Source of the DNA: Chloroflexota bacterium
GTDB lineage: Bacteria; Chloroflexota; Dormibacteria; Dormibacterales; Dormibacteraceae
DNA: 52,215 nt
Assembly: GCA_005880945.1 (NCBI GenBank)
Contig: VBIU01000022.1
Location: 1 to 52,215 of the forward strand
Direction: 5' to 3'
The notes under the pieces are model-generated. The model saw only the letters and a program-made list of their open reading frames with translations, did not search any database and was not told where the DNA came from. Both the position numbers and the translations under genes were made by a program. Each line of letters begins with the position of its first letter. Positions within the stretch are counted from its first letter, which is position 1. This document shows, in pieces, positions 17,655 to 25,940 of this stretch.

Positions 17655-18929
17655 CTAGCTGCCGTTCAGGATCGTTGTGATCTTGTCACTGGCGGACGTT
17701 GTCGCGGCCGGCAGCTGAGCCTTGCCTGTGAAGATCGAGACCAGCATGTCGGGTATGACGTTTGCGCTTTCGACGCTCGCCCAGTTCCGCGAATTGGGTA
17801 CGAACCGGCTGTTCTTGGCCGCCGCGAAGAAGATCGCGTTGAGCCCGGTGCCCAGGCTGAGCATGGTGGTCGTGTTGGGGATGACCCCGCCGACTGTCGC
17901 CATGTCGCTCATGTGCTTGGTGCCGGTCAGGAGCTCGATCCACTCGTTGGCGAGCGCCTGGTTCTTGCTCTTGGCCGCGACGCCGAGGTCGGAGCCGCCG
18001 AGGAATACCGGGGCGGACTGGCCTGCGTTGTGGCTGGGGATCGGGAAGACCCCGAGCTTGTCCTTCAGGGACGGGTTGCCGGCTTTGGCGTCGGTGATGA
18101 CGCCGATCTCCCAGCCGTTGGCGATGATCATCGCGATGTGACCGCCTGCAAAGGCCGCGTCTTGCTTGGCCTCGTCGCCGGTCTTGTCGGCCTTCGACAG
18201 CTTGCTGACCAGGTTGGCCAGCGTGGTCAAGCCTTGCTGCGAGCCGCTGCTGTTGAGCGAGCCCTGCCACTTGCCGCCGCTCTGGGTGGCGATGTCGCCG
18301 CCGAAGTCCCAGACGAACGGCAGCGCTGCGTACCAGTACTTCCCGGGGAAGTAGAGAGCTGAGAAGTTGGGGTCCGAGCTGTGAGCAGTCATCAGCTTCT
18401 GCCCGACGGTGAGGAGCTCGTCCATGCTCGTTGGCGGCTGCACGTTGGCGGCTGCGAACATGTCCTTGCGGTAGATGACGGCGCGGCTGCCTGCGTAGTA
18501 AGGGGCGCAGTAGAGCTTGCCGTTCAGGGTGCAGGAGTCGGTCAGGGACTGCAGCCATGTGCCGGAGTTGTCAAAGCTGGACTTCTTGCCGCTGATGTCC
18601 TCGAGCGCTCCGGCCGCAGCGTACTTGGCCACCATGGTGTTGCCCAGCTCAACGACGTCGGGAGGCGTGCTCCCGGCAAAGCCGGTGTCGAGCTTGGTGC
18701 TGATATCGCCCCAGTTCTGGAGCTCGACCTTCACCGTCACGTTCGGATGCTTCGCCTTGAAGTCGGCGTTCACCCCCTCGACGACGCTCGGCGGCGCGCT
18801 GCCGGTCATGAGCCAGACCGTCAAGGTCCCGGATTCGTTACCGGGAGTGTTTGATGTGCCGCCGCAGGCGGCGACGACCACCGCGATCGCCATCCCGATG
18901 GCGCCGACCAGATACTTCCTCGGATTCAT
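17655..18929 (-). CDS. Sugar-binding lipoprotein of the CUT1 ABC importer
   Basis: Extracellular solute-binding protein family 1, 424 residues. It begins with a lipoprotein signal: basic MNPRK, a hydrophobic stretch and the lipobox VAAC with lipidated Cys22 followed by a Gly/Ser/Thr linker. The body has the usual start LTVWLMTGSAPPSVVEG. The ATG overlaps the GntR gene stop (ATGA, 18926-18929), so it is translated together with its regulator. As the highest-demand protein of the importer, it is followed by the only non-overlapping junction of the transport genes. Confidence 0.92.
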   Translation of the reverse strand: MNPRKYLVGAIGMAIAVVVAACGGTSNTPGNESGTLTVWLMTGSAPPSVVEGVNADFKAKHPNVTVKVELQNWGDISTKLDTGFAGSTPPDVVELGNTMVAKYAAAGALEDISGKKSSFDNSGTWLQSLTDSCTLNGKLYCAPYYAGSRAVIYRKDMFAAANVQPPTSMDELLTVGQKLMTAHSSDPNFSALYFPGKYWYAALPFVWDFGGDIATQSGGKWQGSLNSSGSQQGLTTLANLVSKLSKADKTGDEAKQDAAFAGGHIAMIIANGWEIGVITDAKAGNPSLKDKLGVFPIPSHNAGQSAPVFLGGSDLGVAAKSKNQALANEWIELLTGTKHMSDMATVGGVIPNTTTMLSLGTGLNAIFFAAAKNSRFVPNSRNWASVESANVIPDMLVSIFTGKAQLPAATTSASDKITTILNGS

Positions 18930-19750
18930 CTGCGTGAATTCCCCCTATTGGATGAATGCGGCGTTTGCGCGCCCCGGTTGTGGTCGCCCTTTCTTTCCCT
19001 CTTCGCGACGGCTTTGCCACCGATGACGCCGGCCGAGCGCCCGTTGCGGCTCCGCTGCGGTACGAGGTCGGCGACCAGGCGGTAGCGGTCGCCGCGATAG
19101 ATGGAACGGACGAACTCGACCATCCGCCCTGACTCGGAGACGGTCGTCCGCTCAAACAGAAAGGCCGGCGTGTGAAGGGGCACCCCCAACACCTCCGACT
19201 CCTCTTCATTGGTGACGGTGGGCTCGATCGTCTGGGTGCCAGACGCTATGACTATCGAATAGCGCTCTTGAAGGAGCTCGTAGAAGGAATGGTTCTCCAG
19301 GTCCGACTTGGTCAAGCCCGGCACGAGGGCTTCGGGGACGTGGAGAACCTCCATCGCCATCGGCTGGGCATCCGCGAGGCGAAGACGCTTGATGCGGACC
19401 AGCGGCTCAGCCGGTGAAACCATGAGGCGGCGTCCGAGGCGCGCGCCGGCCGGCGTGGTCGTGAGCTCCAGCGTGCGGCTGCCCGGCACCATTCCCCGAC
19501 GGCGCATCTCGTCGCTGAAGGAGGTGAGCGTAAGCGGCTGGGCGATCTTGGGCTCCGTGATGTAGGTGCCGCTGCCGTGACGGCGGTCCAGATAGCCGTC
19601 GCGGACCAGCTCGTCGAGGGCGGCCCGGACGGTGAGCCGGGAGACGCCCAGCTCCTGGGTCAGCTGGCGCTCGGACGGGATCGCCTGCCCGACCTGGAGG
19701 GAATCGATGAGGTCGAGCACCCGATCGCGAGTGTCCTCCTGCTTGCTCAC
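18926..19750 (-). CDS. GntR/HutC-family regulator, DasR/NagR-like, first gene of the amino sugar operon
   Basis: A 274-residue repressor with an N-terminal winged helix-turn-helix (PSERQLTQELGVSRLTVRAA, about residues 26-46) and a C-terminal UTRA effector domain (about 85-225). Members such as NagR and DasR bind GlcNAc-6-P or GlcN-6-P. GTG at 19750 is taken as the start; a TTG 6 bases upstream is possible. The last 30 residues are basic and low in order, beyond the normal UTRA end, and extend into the overlap with the lipoprotein gene. Two dre-like sites flank the promoter just upstream, so it should control itself and the whole operon. Confidence 0.9.
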   Translation of the reverse strand: MSKQEDTRDRVLDLIDSLQVGQAIPSERQLTQELGVSRLTVRAALDELVRDGYLDRRHGSGTYITEPKIAQPLTLTSFSDEMRRRGMVPGSRTLELTTTPAGARLGRRLMVSPAEPLVRIKRLRLADAQPMAMEVLHVPEALVPGLTKSDLENHSFYELLQERYSIVIASGTQTIEPTVTNEEESEVLGVPLHTPAFLFERTTVSESGRMVEFVRSIYRGDRYRLVADLVPQRSRNGRSAGVIGGKAVAKRERKGDHNRGAQTPHSSNRGNSRR

Positions 19751-19760
19751 ACCCAAAGGC

Positions 19761-19780
19761 CTAAGTGGTATTGCCCTTTA
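19761..19780. promoter_or_regulatory. GntR operator copy 2, next to the regulator's start codon
   Basis: The 13-base sequence CTAAGTGGTATTG (19761-19773) is the reverse complement of CAATACCACTTAG at 19825-19837 in copy 1. Its second arm is degenerate (GCCCTTT). It lies 11 bases upstream of the GTG at 19750, between the predicted transcript start and the gene, where bound protein would block elongation or ribosome access. Confidence 0.7.
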
Positions 19781-19798
19781 TCGCGGTGCATCCGGGGG

Positions 19799-19827
19799 AT
19801 TAAAGCACAAACCAGGCAAGTGGTCAA
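19799..19827 (-). promoter_or_regulatory. Promoter of the GlcNAc/MurNAc operon
   Basis: On the minus strand TTGACC (19822-19827) and TTTAAT (19799-19804) are 17 bases apart, a strong sigma70-like match. The -35 hexamer lies inside operator copy 1. The transcript should begin near 19792 and run through the GntR gene to at least the kinase gene. Confidence 0.8.
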
Positions 19828-19835
19828 TACCACTT
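19818..19835. promoter_or_regulatory. dre-like palindromic operator, copy 1, over the -35 box
   Basis: AAGTGGTCAATACCACTT is a perfect 7-base inverted repeat (AAGTGGT/ACCACTT) around CAAT. It resembles the known DasR/NagR responsive element, whose core pairs AGTGGT with ACCACT. It covers the -35 hexamer of the operon promoter, so binding should exclude RNA polymerase. Confidence 0.85.
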
Positions 19836-19877
19836 AGGAGTGCTACCAATGCAAGCAGCCGGCGAGGGGGCGCTCGG

Positions 19878-19891
19878 TACAGTACGTCTAC
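19878..19891 (+). promoter_or_regulatory. Possible -10 box for a leaderless corA transcript
   Basis: TACAGT (19878-19883) ends 8 bases before the GTG at 19892, and no Shine-Dalgarno sequence is present between them. No convincing -35 is seen. Weak evidence on its own. Confidence 0.3.
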
Positions 19892-20860
19892 GTGCGCACG
19901 CTCATCACCACCAAGGGCGCCGCCCTCGACGATCCCGGCGAGAAGGCCATCGCCGCGCGGCTGAAGGTGTGCCACGAAGATGGCTTCTGGCTGGACATCC
20001 AGGCTCCGGGCGAGGAGGACCTCAAGATCCTGGAAAAGGTCTTCGGCTTCCACCACCTGACCATCGAGGACATCCAGCACCAGGACCAGAGACCCAAGCT
20101 GGAGGAGTACGCCGGCTACACGTTCATCGTGATCTTCACGGCCAAGCTGGCCGCCGACGGTGAGATCCAGTTCCAGGAGCACCACATGTTCGTGTCGAAG
20201 GACTACCTCGTCACGGTGCATGACGACCCCGCCGAGATCCTGGTCACGCTGGCCGATCGTGTCAAGCGCAGCCCCGAGCTGACGAAGGGCAATCCCGGCT
20301 TCCTCACGTACCTGGTGATCGACGACCTGGTGGACTCGCTCTTCCCTCTGCTCGAGAGCCTTGACGACCGCATCGACACCCTCGAAGACAGGATCCTGGC
20401 CGACGCCACGCCCGAGCTGCTGGGCCAGATCAACCAGTACAAGCGACAGGTCATCGAGCTGCGCAAGTTCATCGGCGCCCAGCGCGACCTGTTCCAGCGC
20501 CTGATCACCCACTCGATAGACGTACGCGGCGAAGAGCTGACGCTGTACTGGCGGGACGTTCACGACCACCTGATCCGTCAGTACGAGACAGTCGACTCCC
20601 TGCGCGACCTGCTCACGGGCGCGATGGACATCTACCTTTCAACCGTCTCCAACCGCTTGAACAACACGATGAAAGCGCTGACCGTGATCGCAAGCCTTTT
20701 CCTTCCCCTGACCTTCCTGACCGGATTCTTCGGCATGAACTTCCTTTACCTCACCGCCAACCTCGAGCCCAGCACGGCGTCCTTCTGGATAGGCGTGGGC
20801 ATCATGGTGTTCTCGGTGGTGATCCAGTTCTACTTCTTCAAACGGCGGGGCTGGCTTTAA
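19892..20860 (+). CDS. corA: CorA-family magnesium/divalent metal channel
   Basis: A 322-residue member of the CorA family: a large cytoplasmic N-terminal domain, a long helix (about 150-250) and two C-terminal membrane helices. The signature GMN motif is at 281-283 in GFFGMNFLYL, followed by a short acidic loop and a basic C-terminus (FKRRGWL). It would work as a homopentameric Mg2+ (possibly Co2+ or Ni2+) uptake channel. The GTG start at 19892 gives the standard N-terminus. It is divergent from the amino sugar operon and begins 57 bases from operator copy 1, which may or may not affect it. Confidence 0.92.
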   Translation: MRTLITTKGAALDDPGEKAIAARLKVCHEDGFWLDIQAPGEEDLKILEKVFGFHHLTIEDIQHQDQRPKLEEYAGYTFIVIFTAKLAADGEIQFQEHHMFVSKDYLVTVHDDPAEILVTLADRVKRSPELTKGNPGFLTYLVIDDLVDSLFPLLESLDDRIDTLEDRILADATPELLGQINQYKRQVIELRKFIGAQRDLFQRLITHSIDVRGEELTLYWRDVHDHLIRQYETVDSLRDLLTGAMDIYLSTVSNRLNNTMKALTVIASLFLPLTFLTGFFGMNFLYLTANLEPSTASFWIGVGIMVFSVVIQFYFFKRRGWL

Positions 20861-20881
20861 CTCTCCAGGCGTGATGCCGCG

Positions 20882-21634
20882 GTGATGCGCATCTGCACCT
20901 GGAACATCCAGCTGGGCCGCCGGTTGGATGCGGTGCTCAGAGCAGTCAGGACCCATCCCGATTTCGCGAGGCTGGACCTGTTCGCCGTGCAGGAGGCGTC
21001 GATTCACGACGGACGCGAGGATGCTGCGGCGATCGCGGAGGCGCTGGGGCCGGAGTATCGGCATTTCCAGGCGACGGCGCAGATGCTGCGCGGGCGCGAT
21101 CAGGGCAATGCCCTGATCTGGCGCCGTGGCGCGTTTGAGCCGAGCGAGCCGCAGGCGATCGCGCTTTCCAGATCCGCGCAAGGGCAAGTGACGCGCGCCG
21201 AGATGACCCTCCTTCGCGCGATCCCTCCGCAAAGGCGCATCGCCATCCGCGCCGAATCGCCCGCAATGAGCGTTTACGTAGTACACCTTGACGTGATCGG
21301 TTTCACACACAAGCTCGAGCAATTCGAGGCGGTCATACGCGACATGGCCGCCCGGCCTCAGGTTCCGCTCACTCTCGTGGCGGGCGACCTGAACACGTTC
21401 GGGCCGCCTCGCCTTCAGCTGTGGCGCCGCATCCGGGCCTCTGCCAAGGCCGCTGGTCTGGTCGAGCTGACGAGGGGCATTCGAAGGACGCACTGGACCT
21501 CTCAGAAGCTCGACGCCGTCTATGCACGTGCGGAGGCGGCGTTCGAGCACCGGGCGTGGTCCATAAGGGTGCGGGCATCCGACCACCTGCCGGTGTTCGC
21601 CGAGATGGACATTCGGACCCCAGGCCGCCGATGA
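20882..21634 (+). CDS. Endonuclease/exonuclease/phosphatase (EEP) family protein
   Basis: A 250-residue EEP-fold metal-dependent phosphoesterase. Motifs are RICTWNIQLG near the N-terminus, the metal-binding Glu in AVQEAS, GDLNTFG in the middle and the catalytic SDHLPVFAEM at the C-terminus. There is no signal peptide. It starts with GTG-ATG 21 bases after corA and overlaps the following phosphodiesterase by ATGA. The family cleaves nucleic acids, phospholipids or inositol phosphates, and the partner gene also encodes a phosphoesterase, so the two may act in sequence on one substrate. The substrate is unknown. Confidence 0.83.
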   Translation: MMRICTWNIQLGRRLDAVLRAVRTHPDFARLDLFAVQEASIHDGREDAAAIAEALGPEYRHFQATAQMLRGRDQGNALIWRRGAFEPSEPQAIALSRSAQGQVTRAEMTLLRAIPPQRRIAIRAESPAMSVYVVHLDVIGFTHKLEQFEAVIRDMAARPQVPLTLVAGDLNTFGPPRLQLWRRIRASAKAAGLVELTRGIRRTHWTSQKLDAVYARAEAAFEHRAWSIRVRASDHLPVFAEMDIRTPGRR

Positions 21635-23079
21635 GCGCGCGCGACGGTCTCGGCCTCGTCGTGCTCCATGTCGACGGCCTGGGCGCCGATTCCCTCGAGG
21701 AGGCGCTCCGCGAAGGCGACATGCCTTTCACCAAGCATCTGATCGAAGCAGAGGGCTACGCGGTGCATCGATACCGCAGCGGCATCCCGTCCACGACCCC
21801 ATTCGCGCAGGCGGGCATCCTGTACGGCGACAACTCCGAGATTCCAAGCTTCCGCTGGTGGGACCGAGAGCAGCAGGTTCTGGTCCAGTTCGGCCCGGGT
21901 TCCACTTTCAAGAGAGTTGCGGCCAAGTACTTCGAAGGCTGCCGTCCGCTGACGCAGAATGGTGCGGCGATCGCGGCATGCTACCCCGCCGGGGCGGCCG
22001 AAACCTTTGGCATCGCATACCAGGACCGGAATTATTCGGGCGACGAGCGATCCCGATCCGCGTGGAGCATCGTGCTGTCGTATTTCGCGAACCCTTGGAA
22101 CATCGCCGACCTGGTGGGGCACGGCGCCATCTCGATCGCACACACGGCGAACGCCTACGTCTCCGACATATTGAAAGGCCGCAGGCCGGCCACCTCGTAC
22201 GCGGTGAACGACGCGCTGGAGGAGATCTTCGTCCACCACCTCACCCGGCACGCTGTTCTGAAGGCGATGCGCGAAGGCTATCCGGCGATCTACGCGGGCT
22301 TCTATGCATTTGACGAGACAGGTCATGCATTCGGCCCGGACGATCCGTATGCCTTGCAGATCCTCAAGCACGTGGACCACACGATCAAGAGGGTCGCCTC
22401 GGCGCGCCGCGGAAGCTACGAGCTTGTCGTGCTCTCAGACCACGGCCAGATCGACACGCTTCCGTTCAGTCACGTCAGCGACACCCCCTTCGGCCAGCTG
22501 ATCGCGGGATGGCTGCCCGGTTATCGCGTGCGCGAGATGAAGGGCAAAGCGTTCGGGGCCGGCGAGGAAGTCGCCGCAGGTCAGGTCAACATCACGCATT
22601 CGGGAGGTCTGGCCCACCTTTACTTCGCGGATCGCGCCAGGCGCATGCGGTATTCAGAGCTCAAGGCGCAGTTTCCAGATCTTGCGGCGAACATCGCGGG
22701 GATCGATGGCGTCGGGCTCGTGATGGCCCGCGACGATCGGGCGGACGTCTTCCTGGCCGATGGTCGCGAGCTGGGCGGCGAAGCCGTCAGATCTTTGCTG
22801 GCCCAGCACGACGACGCGGACATCTTGCTGTCTCAACTTTCGCGATTGAACTCATTCGAGAGGTCTGGTGACCTCATCGCCTTCGGCGCGTTCAAGGAGG
22901 GCAAGCAGATCAACTTCGAGAATCAGCTGGGTGGTCACGGCTCCTTTGGTGGCGAGCAGGCTCACCCCTTCGTGCTGGCAAAACGCGAATGGGGGCTCGA
23001 CACTTCCGGCGTCAACGGGGCACACGAGCTGCATCCCATCCTGACCGGGCTGCGCGACCGCCTGAGACAGCGGGGCTGA
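21631..23079 (+). CDS. Alkaline-phosphatase-superfamily phosphodiesterase/pyrophosphatase
   Basis: A 482-residue cytoplasmic protein of the type I phosphodiesterase/nucleotide pyrophosphatase group. Visible metal and nucleophile sites are LHVDGLG (Asp, about 12), GIPSTTPFAQ (likely Thr nucleophile), YAFDETGHAFG (Asp/His), LSDHGQ (Asp-His) and GGHGSFGGEQ (His) near the C-terminus. ATG at 21631 overlaps the EEP gene stop, and no signal peptide is present. The combination with EEP suggests breakdown of a phosphodiester metabolite or phospholipid headgroup. It ends inside a hairpin shared with the convergent neighbour. Confidence 0.82.
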   Translation: MSARDGLGLVVLHVDGLGADSLEEALREGDMPFTKHLIEAEGYAVHRYRSGIPSTTPFAQAGILYGDNSEIPSFRWWDREQQVLVQFGPGSTFKRVAAKYFEGCRPLTQNGAAIAACYPAGAAETFGIAYQDRNYSGDERSRSAWSIVLSYFANPWNIADLVGHGAISIAHTANAYVSDILKGRRPATSYAVNDALEEIFVHHLTRHAVLKAMREGYPAIYAGFYAFDETGHAFGPDDPYALQILKHVDHTIKRVASARRGSYELVVLSDHGQIDTLPFSHVSDTPFGQLIAGWLPGYRVREMKGKAFGAGEEVAAGQVNITHSGGLAHLYFADRARRMRYSELKAQFPDLAANIAGIDGVGLVMARDDRADVFLADGRELGGEAVRSLLAQHDDADILLSQLSRLNSFERSGDLIAFGAFKEGKQINFENQLGGHGSFGGEQAHPFVLAKREWGLDTSGVNGAHELHPILTGLRDRLRQRG

Positions 23080-23093
23080 CCGCGTTCGGTCAG
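23076..23093. terminator. Hairpin over two convergent stop codons
   Basis: CTGACCG (23076-23082), loop CGTT, CGGTCAG (23087-23093): a perfect 7-base stem. Each arm contains the TGA stop of one of the convergent genes. No T-run follows, so its strength as a terminator is uncertain. Confidence 0.55.
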
Positions 23094-24016
23094 GGCACAC
23101 TCCGGGACTTGCCGGCCGCGACGAACCTGTTGCGCAGCGTTCCGATGCCGCGCACCTCAGCCTCGACCAGGTCGCCTGGGCGAATGAACTCGGGCGGCGT
23201 CCGGGCGAAGCCCACCCCCTCTGGAGTGCCGGTCGCGATGAGCGTTCCCGGCAGCAGCGTCATCCCGAGCGAGACCCAGGAGATGATCGCGTCCACCGGA
23301 TTGATCATGTCGCTGGTGTTCGCGTCCTGCTTCACGACCCCGTTCACCGTCAATCGAAGGTCCAGGGATTGGGGATCCGAAATCTCATCGCGGGTCACCA
23401 CCCAGGGCCCGTTAGGGCACGCCGAGTCCAGGCTTTTGCCCTTGAAGTACTGGCCGCCCCAGCCGCTCTGAATGTCTCGGGCGCTGACGTCGTTGATCAC
23501 CGTGTAGCCGAAAACATGCTCGAGGGCGTCCTCTCGCGTGATGTTGATGCCCCGGCGGCCGATCACGACGCCGAGCTCCACCTCCCAGTCCATCTGCTCG
23601 CTGACGCCCGGGTCGATCGGGACGTCGTCATACGGCCCGGCGATCGAGGTGATCGCTTTCGTGAATACGGTTGGCGGTTGAGCATGAGTTCCAGCCTGGC
23701 GTGCTGTTTCCTTGGCGTGCTTTGCATAGTTGAGACCGATCGCGATGACGTTTCCGCGCGGAGGGTCGAGCGGCGCAAGCACCTCCAGGCCGGTGAGCGG
23801 CAGCGCGATCGGGGCGCCGGCCGAGGTGTCCAGCTGATCGAGCAAACGTCTCACCTCGACCATGCCGGCGTCGCCCGCGTCGATCAGCGCGAGCAGGTCG
23901 GGAGGCGGCGGCGCCGAGCGGGCGGCCGCGGCGAGCTCGCTCAGATCGACCACGGTGTCGCCCGCCAGCACCCCGAGCCGGCGTCCGGACGAATGTCTGA
24001 ACATCAGGAAACGCAA
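23090..24016 (-). CDS. Fumarylacetoacetate hydrolase (FAH)-family protein
   Basis: A 308-residue FAH-fold enzyme (2-hydroxyhepta-2,4-diene-1,7-dioate isomerase/FAH or fumarylpyruvate hydrolase type). It shows the conserved AIGLNYAKHAKET, the metal-binding WEVELGVVIGRRG (Glu pair), FGYTVINDVSARDIQ and GTPEGVGFAR, the usual C-terminal loop. The start is TTG at 24016 with GGGAGC upstream; ATG at 24004 is an alternative. Such enzymes hydrolyse C-C bonds of acylpyruvates in aromatic degradation, or act as oxaloacetate decarboxylases. No other aromatic pathway gene is nearby, so the substrate is open. Confidence 0.88.
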   Translation of the reverse strand: MRFLMFRHSSGRRLGVLAGDTVVDLSELAAAARSAPPPPDLLALIDAGDAGMVEVRRLLDQLDTSAGAPIALPLTGLEVLAPLDPPRGNVIAIGLNYAKHAKETARQAGTHAQPPTVFTKAITSIAGPYDDVPIDPGVSEQMDWEVELGVVIGRRGINITREDALEHVFGYTVINDVSARDIQSGWGGQYFKGKSLDSACPNGPWVVTRDEISDPQSLDLRLTVNGVVKQDANTSDMINPVDAIISWVSLGMTLLPGTLIATGTPEGVGFARTPPEFIRPGDLVEAEVRGIGTLRNRFVAAGKSRSVP

Positions 24017-24031
24017 TTGAGCTCCCGCGCG

Positions 24032-25903
24032 CTAAGGGATGTGCACAGCGGCCACTACCTGCTGCTGGTAGTGCTGGGGGTTGGTGCCGTCGTCGTACGT
24101 GCTTATGAACGTCGCGTAGTCGATCGAACCGGCGAAATCGTTTCCGAAATAGTCCCCGATGAAAGTGTCAAGCGGGTTGCAGGGGCATGAGCGATTGGGA
24201 GCGTTGAGCTGTGGATCCCAGTTGTGCTGGGTGAGCCTGATGTTGTTGCCATTCGGCGCCAGCGTGGCGCTGTAGAACTGCACGCTCGCGTGAATGCAGT
24301 AGTCGGCGGCGCCGTATGGCGGCAGGCTGCCCGAATAGTTCGGGTTGACCCGGTCTAGCGCCAGCCCGGCGGCGACCGCATCGTGCCCGGAAGGGCAGGC
24401 CAATCGCCGGTCGTAGAAGTTGACGCTGACGGTGCCGTCCGGCGCGACCGCGAGATTCGGTTGGAACTCGTCGACGGTTGACGTGGCGTTGTCGTTGACC
24501 TGAATCGGGAAGGTCCAGGTCGCGCCCTGGTCGTAAGAGGCGGTGAGCAGGATGTTTCCAAAGCCTGAGCTCTTGGACTCGTAGGCGAGGTAGATCGGAT
24601 AGTGGCCCTGGCTCGAAAGGTGGTTGCCCACCGCAAACGTCTCTTCGATGCCGTCCTCGAAGGTCGTGTTCGCATATCCGGGTCCGGTCAGCGGCGGCAC
24701 GTGGACGTTGCCGGCCACCAGAGATGGTCCGATCCACGTCACGCCGCCGTCGCTCGAGTAATCCATGAGGATGTCCACGCAGCAGCCGCCCTGGGCGCCG
24801 ACGTAGTTGATCAGCGACGTGTAGACGACGCCCGCGGGGTCGATGTGCGGATACAGGTAGGTGTTGTTGTTGGTGGCGTTCGCCGTCGGCAGGAGCACCT
24901 GGGGCGTCCAGTCGCTGTGGCTGCCGTCCTCGCGGGCGATCGCGGTCTGCACGTATGGCTTGCTGCCGTTGCCGTTGAAGTTGACGTACATCACGTAGAT
25001 GCGGTTGTAGTTGGGGTTGGCCGATCCGTTCGGCAGCGTCTCGTTGCGGTCGATCGCAATCCATTGCTTGTCCGGCTCCTGGCCGAAGCCGGCGTCGGTG
25101 GTGAAGACATAGTCGGGGTGCCCGTTGTGAGTCGTGATCCAGTCGCTGACGCCGGTGGCGCCGTGAGGCCGGACGGCCACGGAGACCGCCTCGTTGACAA
25201 CCGCCGGGTTGGGCTCGTTGCCGGGCTCGTACTTCTTGTGGCTCGTCTTGTCGTAGTAGAACTGGTACGGCAGAATCGCCTCGTAGTAGTTGCCGTAGGC
25301 GTCGAAGGCGCCGACAGGGTCGGTGTTGTCGGTCCAGCCCTCATACCCGGGAATGTGGCCCATCGTCGGCCACGTCCTGCCCCCGTCCCACGACTCGTAG
25401 AAGCCCAGCAGGTGGTTGTAGCCCTCGGCGGCTGTGAACCACTTGGACGAGCCGATGATGTGGAGCGGGTTGAGGGGGTCGACCCGGATGTCGGATTCAG
25501 AGTGGTCGGTGACGAGCTTCGGCTCGGAGGCCGGATAAGGCGGTTTGCTGCCGACCTGAGTCGCGTACGGCGCTGCCGCACCTGTGTCCTCTCCAGTCGT
25601 CGCGCCAGGACAGCTCGATTCGCCCGTGTAGCCGTCGTTCGGCCCGTTGTTGGCGGCCAGCGGAACCTCCGGCCGGTAGCAGCTGACCTGCCGGCTGGTG
25701 ACAAAGGTGTTGGTGACGGAATGGGCGCCGTAGCTGCGGCTGTAGTCCTGATCGGTCTGCAGCCCCTGCGGCACGTTGCCGATTCCCGGATCCAAACCTG
25801 GGTTGGCGGCAGAGATCCCTGAGGCCGGCGCCAGCAAGAGGCTCAAAAGAACCATTGCACCGGTTGCCGACCAAGCGACCTGGCGACGCATGGAAGCGCT
25901 CAT
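24032..25903 (-). CDS. Secreted Asp-box (BNR repeat) beta-propeller, sialidase-like
   Basis: A 623-residue exported protein. ATG at 25903 follows a strong GGGGAGGGG ribosome-binding site and gives MSASMRRQVAW, a hydrophobic helix and an Ala-x-Ala-like end (GISAA), a signal peptide. At least three Asp boxes are visible (SWDGGRTWP, SSDGGVTWI, SYDQGATWTF), the turns of a sialidase-type propeller. Aromatic and Asn/Thr content is high, as is common in exported proteins. I do not see the full arginine triad of a true sialidase, so enzymatic activity is unproven. It has its own promoter at 25941-25969. Confidence 0.78.
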   Translation of the reverse strand: MSASMRRQVAWSATGAMVLLSLLLAPASGISAANPGLDPGIGNVPQGLQTDQDYSRSYGAHSVTNTFVTSRQVSCYRPEVPLAANNGPNDGYTGESSCPGATTGEDTGAAAPYATQVGSKPPYPASEPKLVTDHSESDIRVDPLNPLHIIGSSKWFTAAEGYNHLLGFYESWDGGRTWPTMGHIPGYEGWTDNTDPVGAFDAYGNYYEAILPYQFYYDKTSHKKYEPGNEPNPAVVNEAVSVAVRPHGATGVSDWITTHNGHPDYVFTTDAGFGQEPDKQWIAIDRNETLPNGSANPNYNRIYVMYVNFNGNGSKPYVQTAIAREDGSHSDWTPQVLLPTANATNNNTYLYPHIDPAGVVYTSLINYVGAQGGCCVDILMDYSSDGGVTWIGPSLVAGNVHVPPLTGPGYANTTFEDGIEETFAVGNHLSSQGHYPIYLAYESKSSGFGNILLTASYDQGATWTFPIQVNDNATSTVDEFQPNLAVAPDGTVSVNFYDRRLACPSGHDAVAAGLALDRVNPNYSGSLPPYGAADYCIHASVQFYSATLAPNGNNIRLTQHNWDPQLNAPNRSCPCNPLDTFIGDYFGNDFAGSIDYATFISTYDDGTNPQHYQQQVVAAVHIP

Positions 25904-25940
25904 TTCCCCTCCCCGATGCAGCCCAGCGAATGCACGCCCG

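Noticed and set aside
24602-25822. A 406-codon plus-strand frame opposite the Asp-box protein
   Set aside because: Composition (Val/Arg/Asp-rich, no motif, no ribosome-binding site) is that of an antisense shadow.
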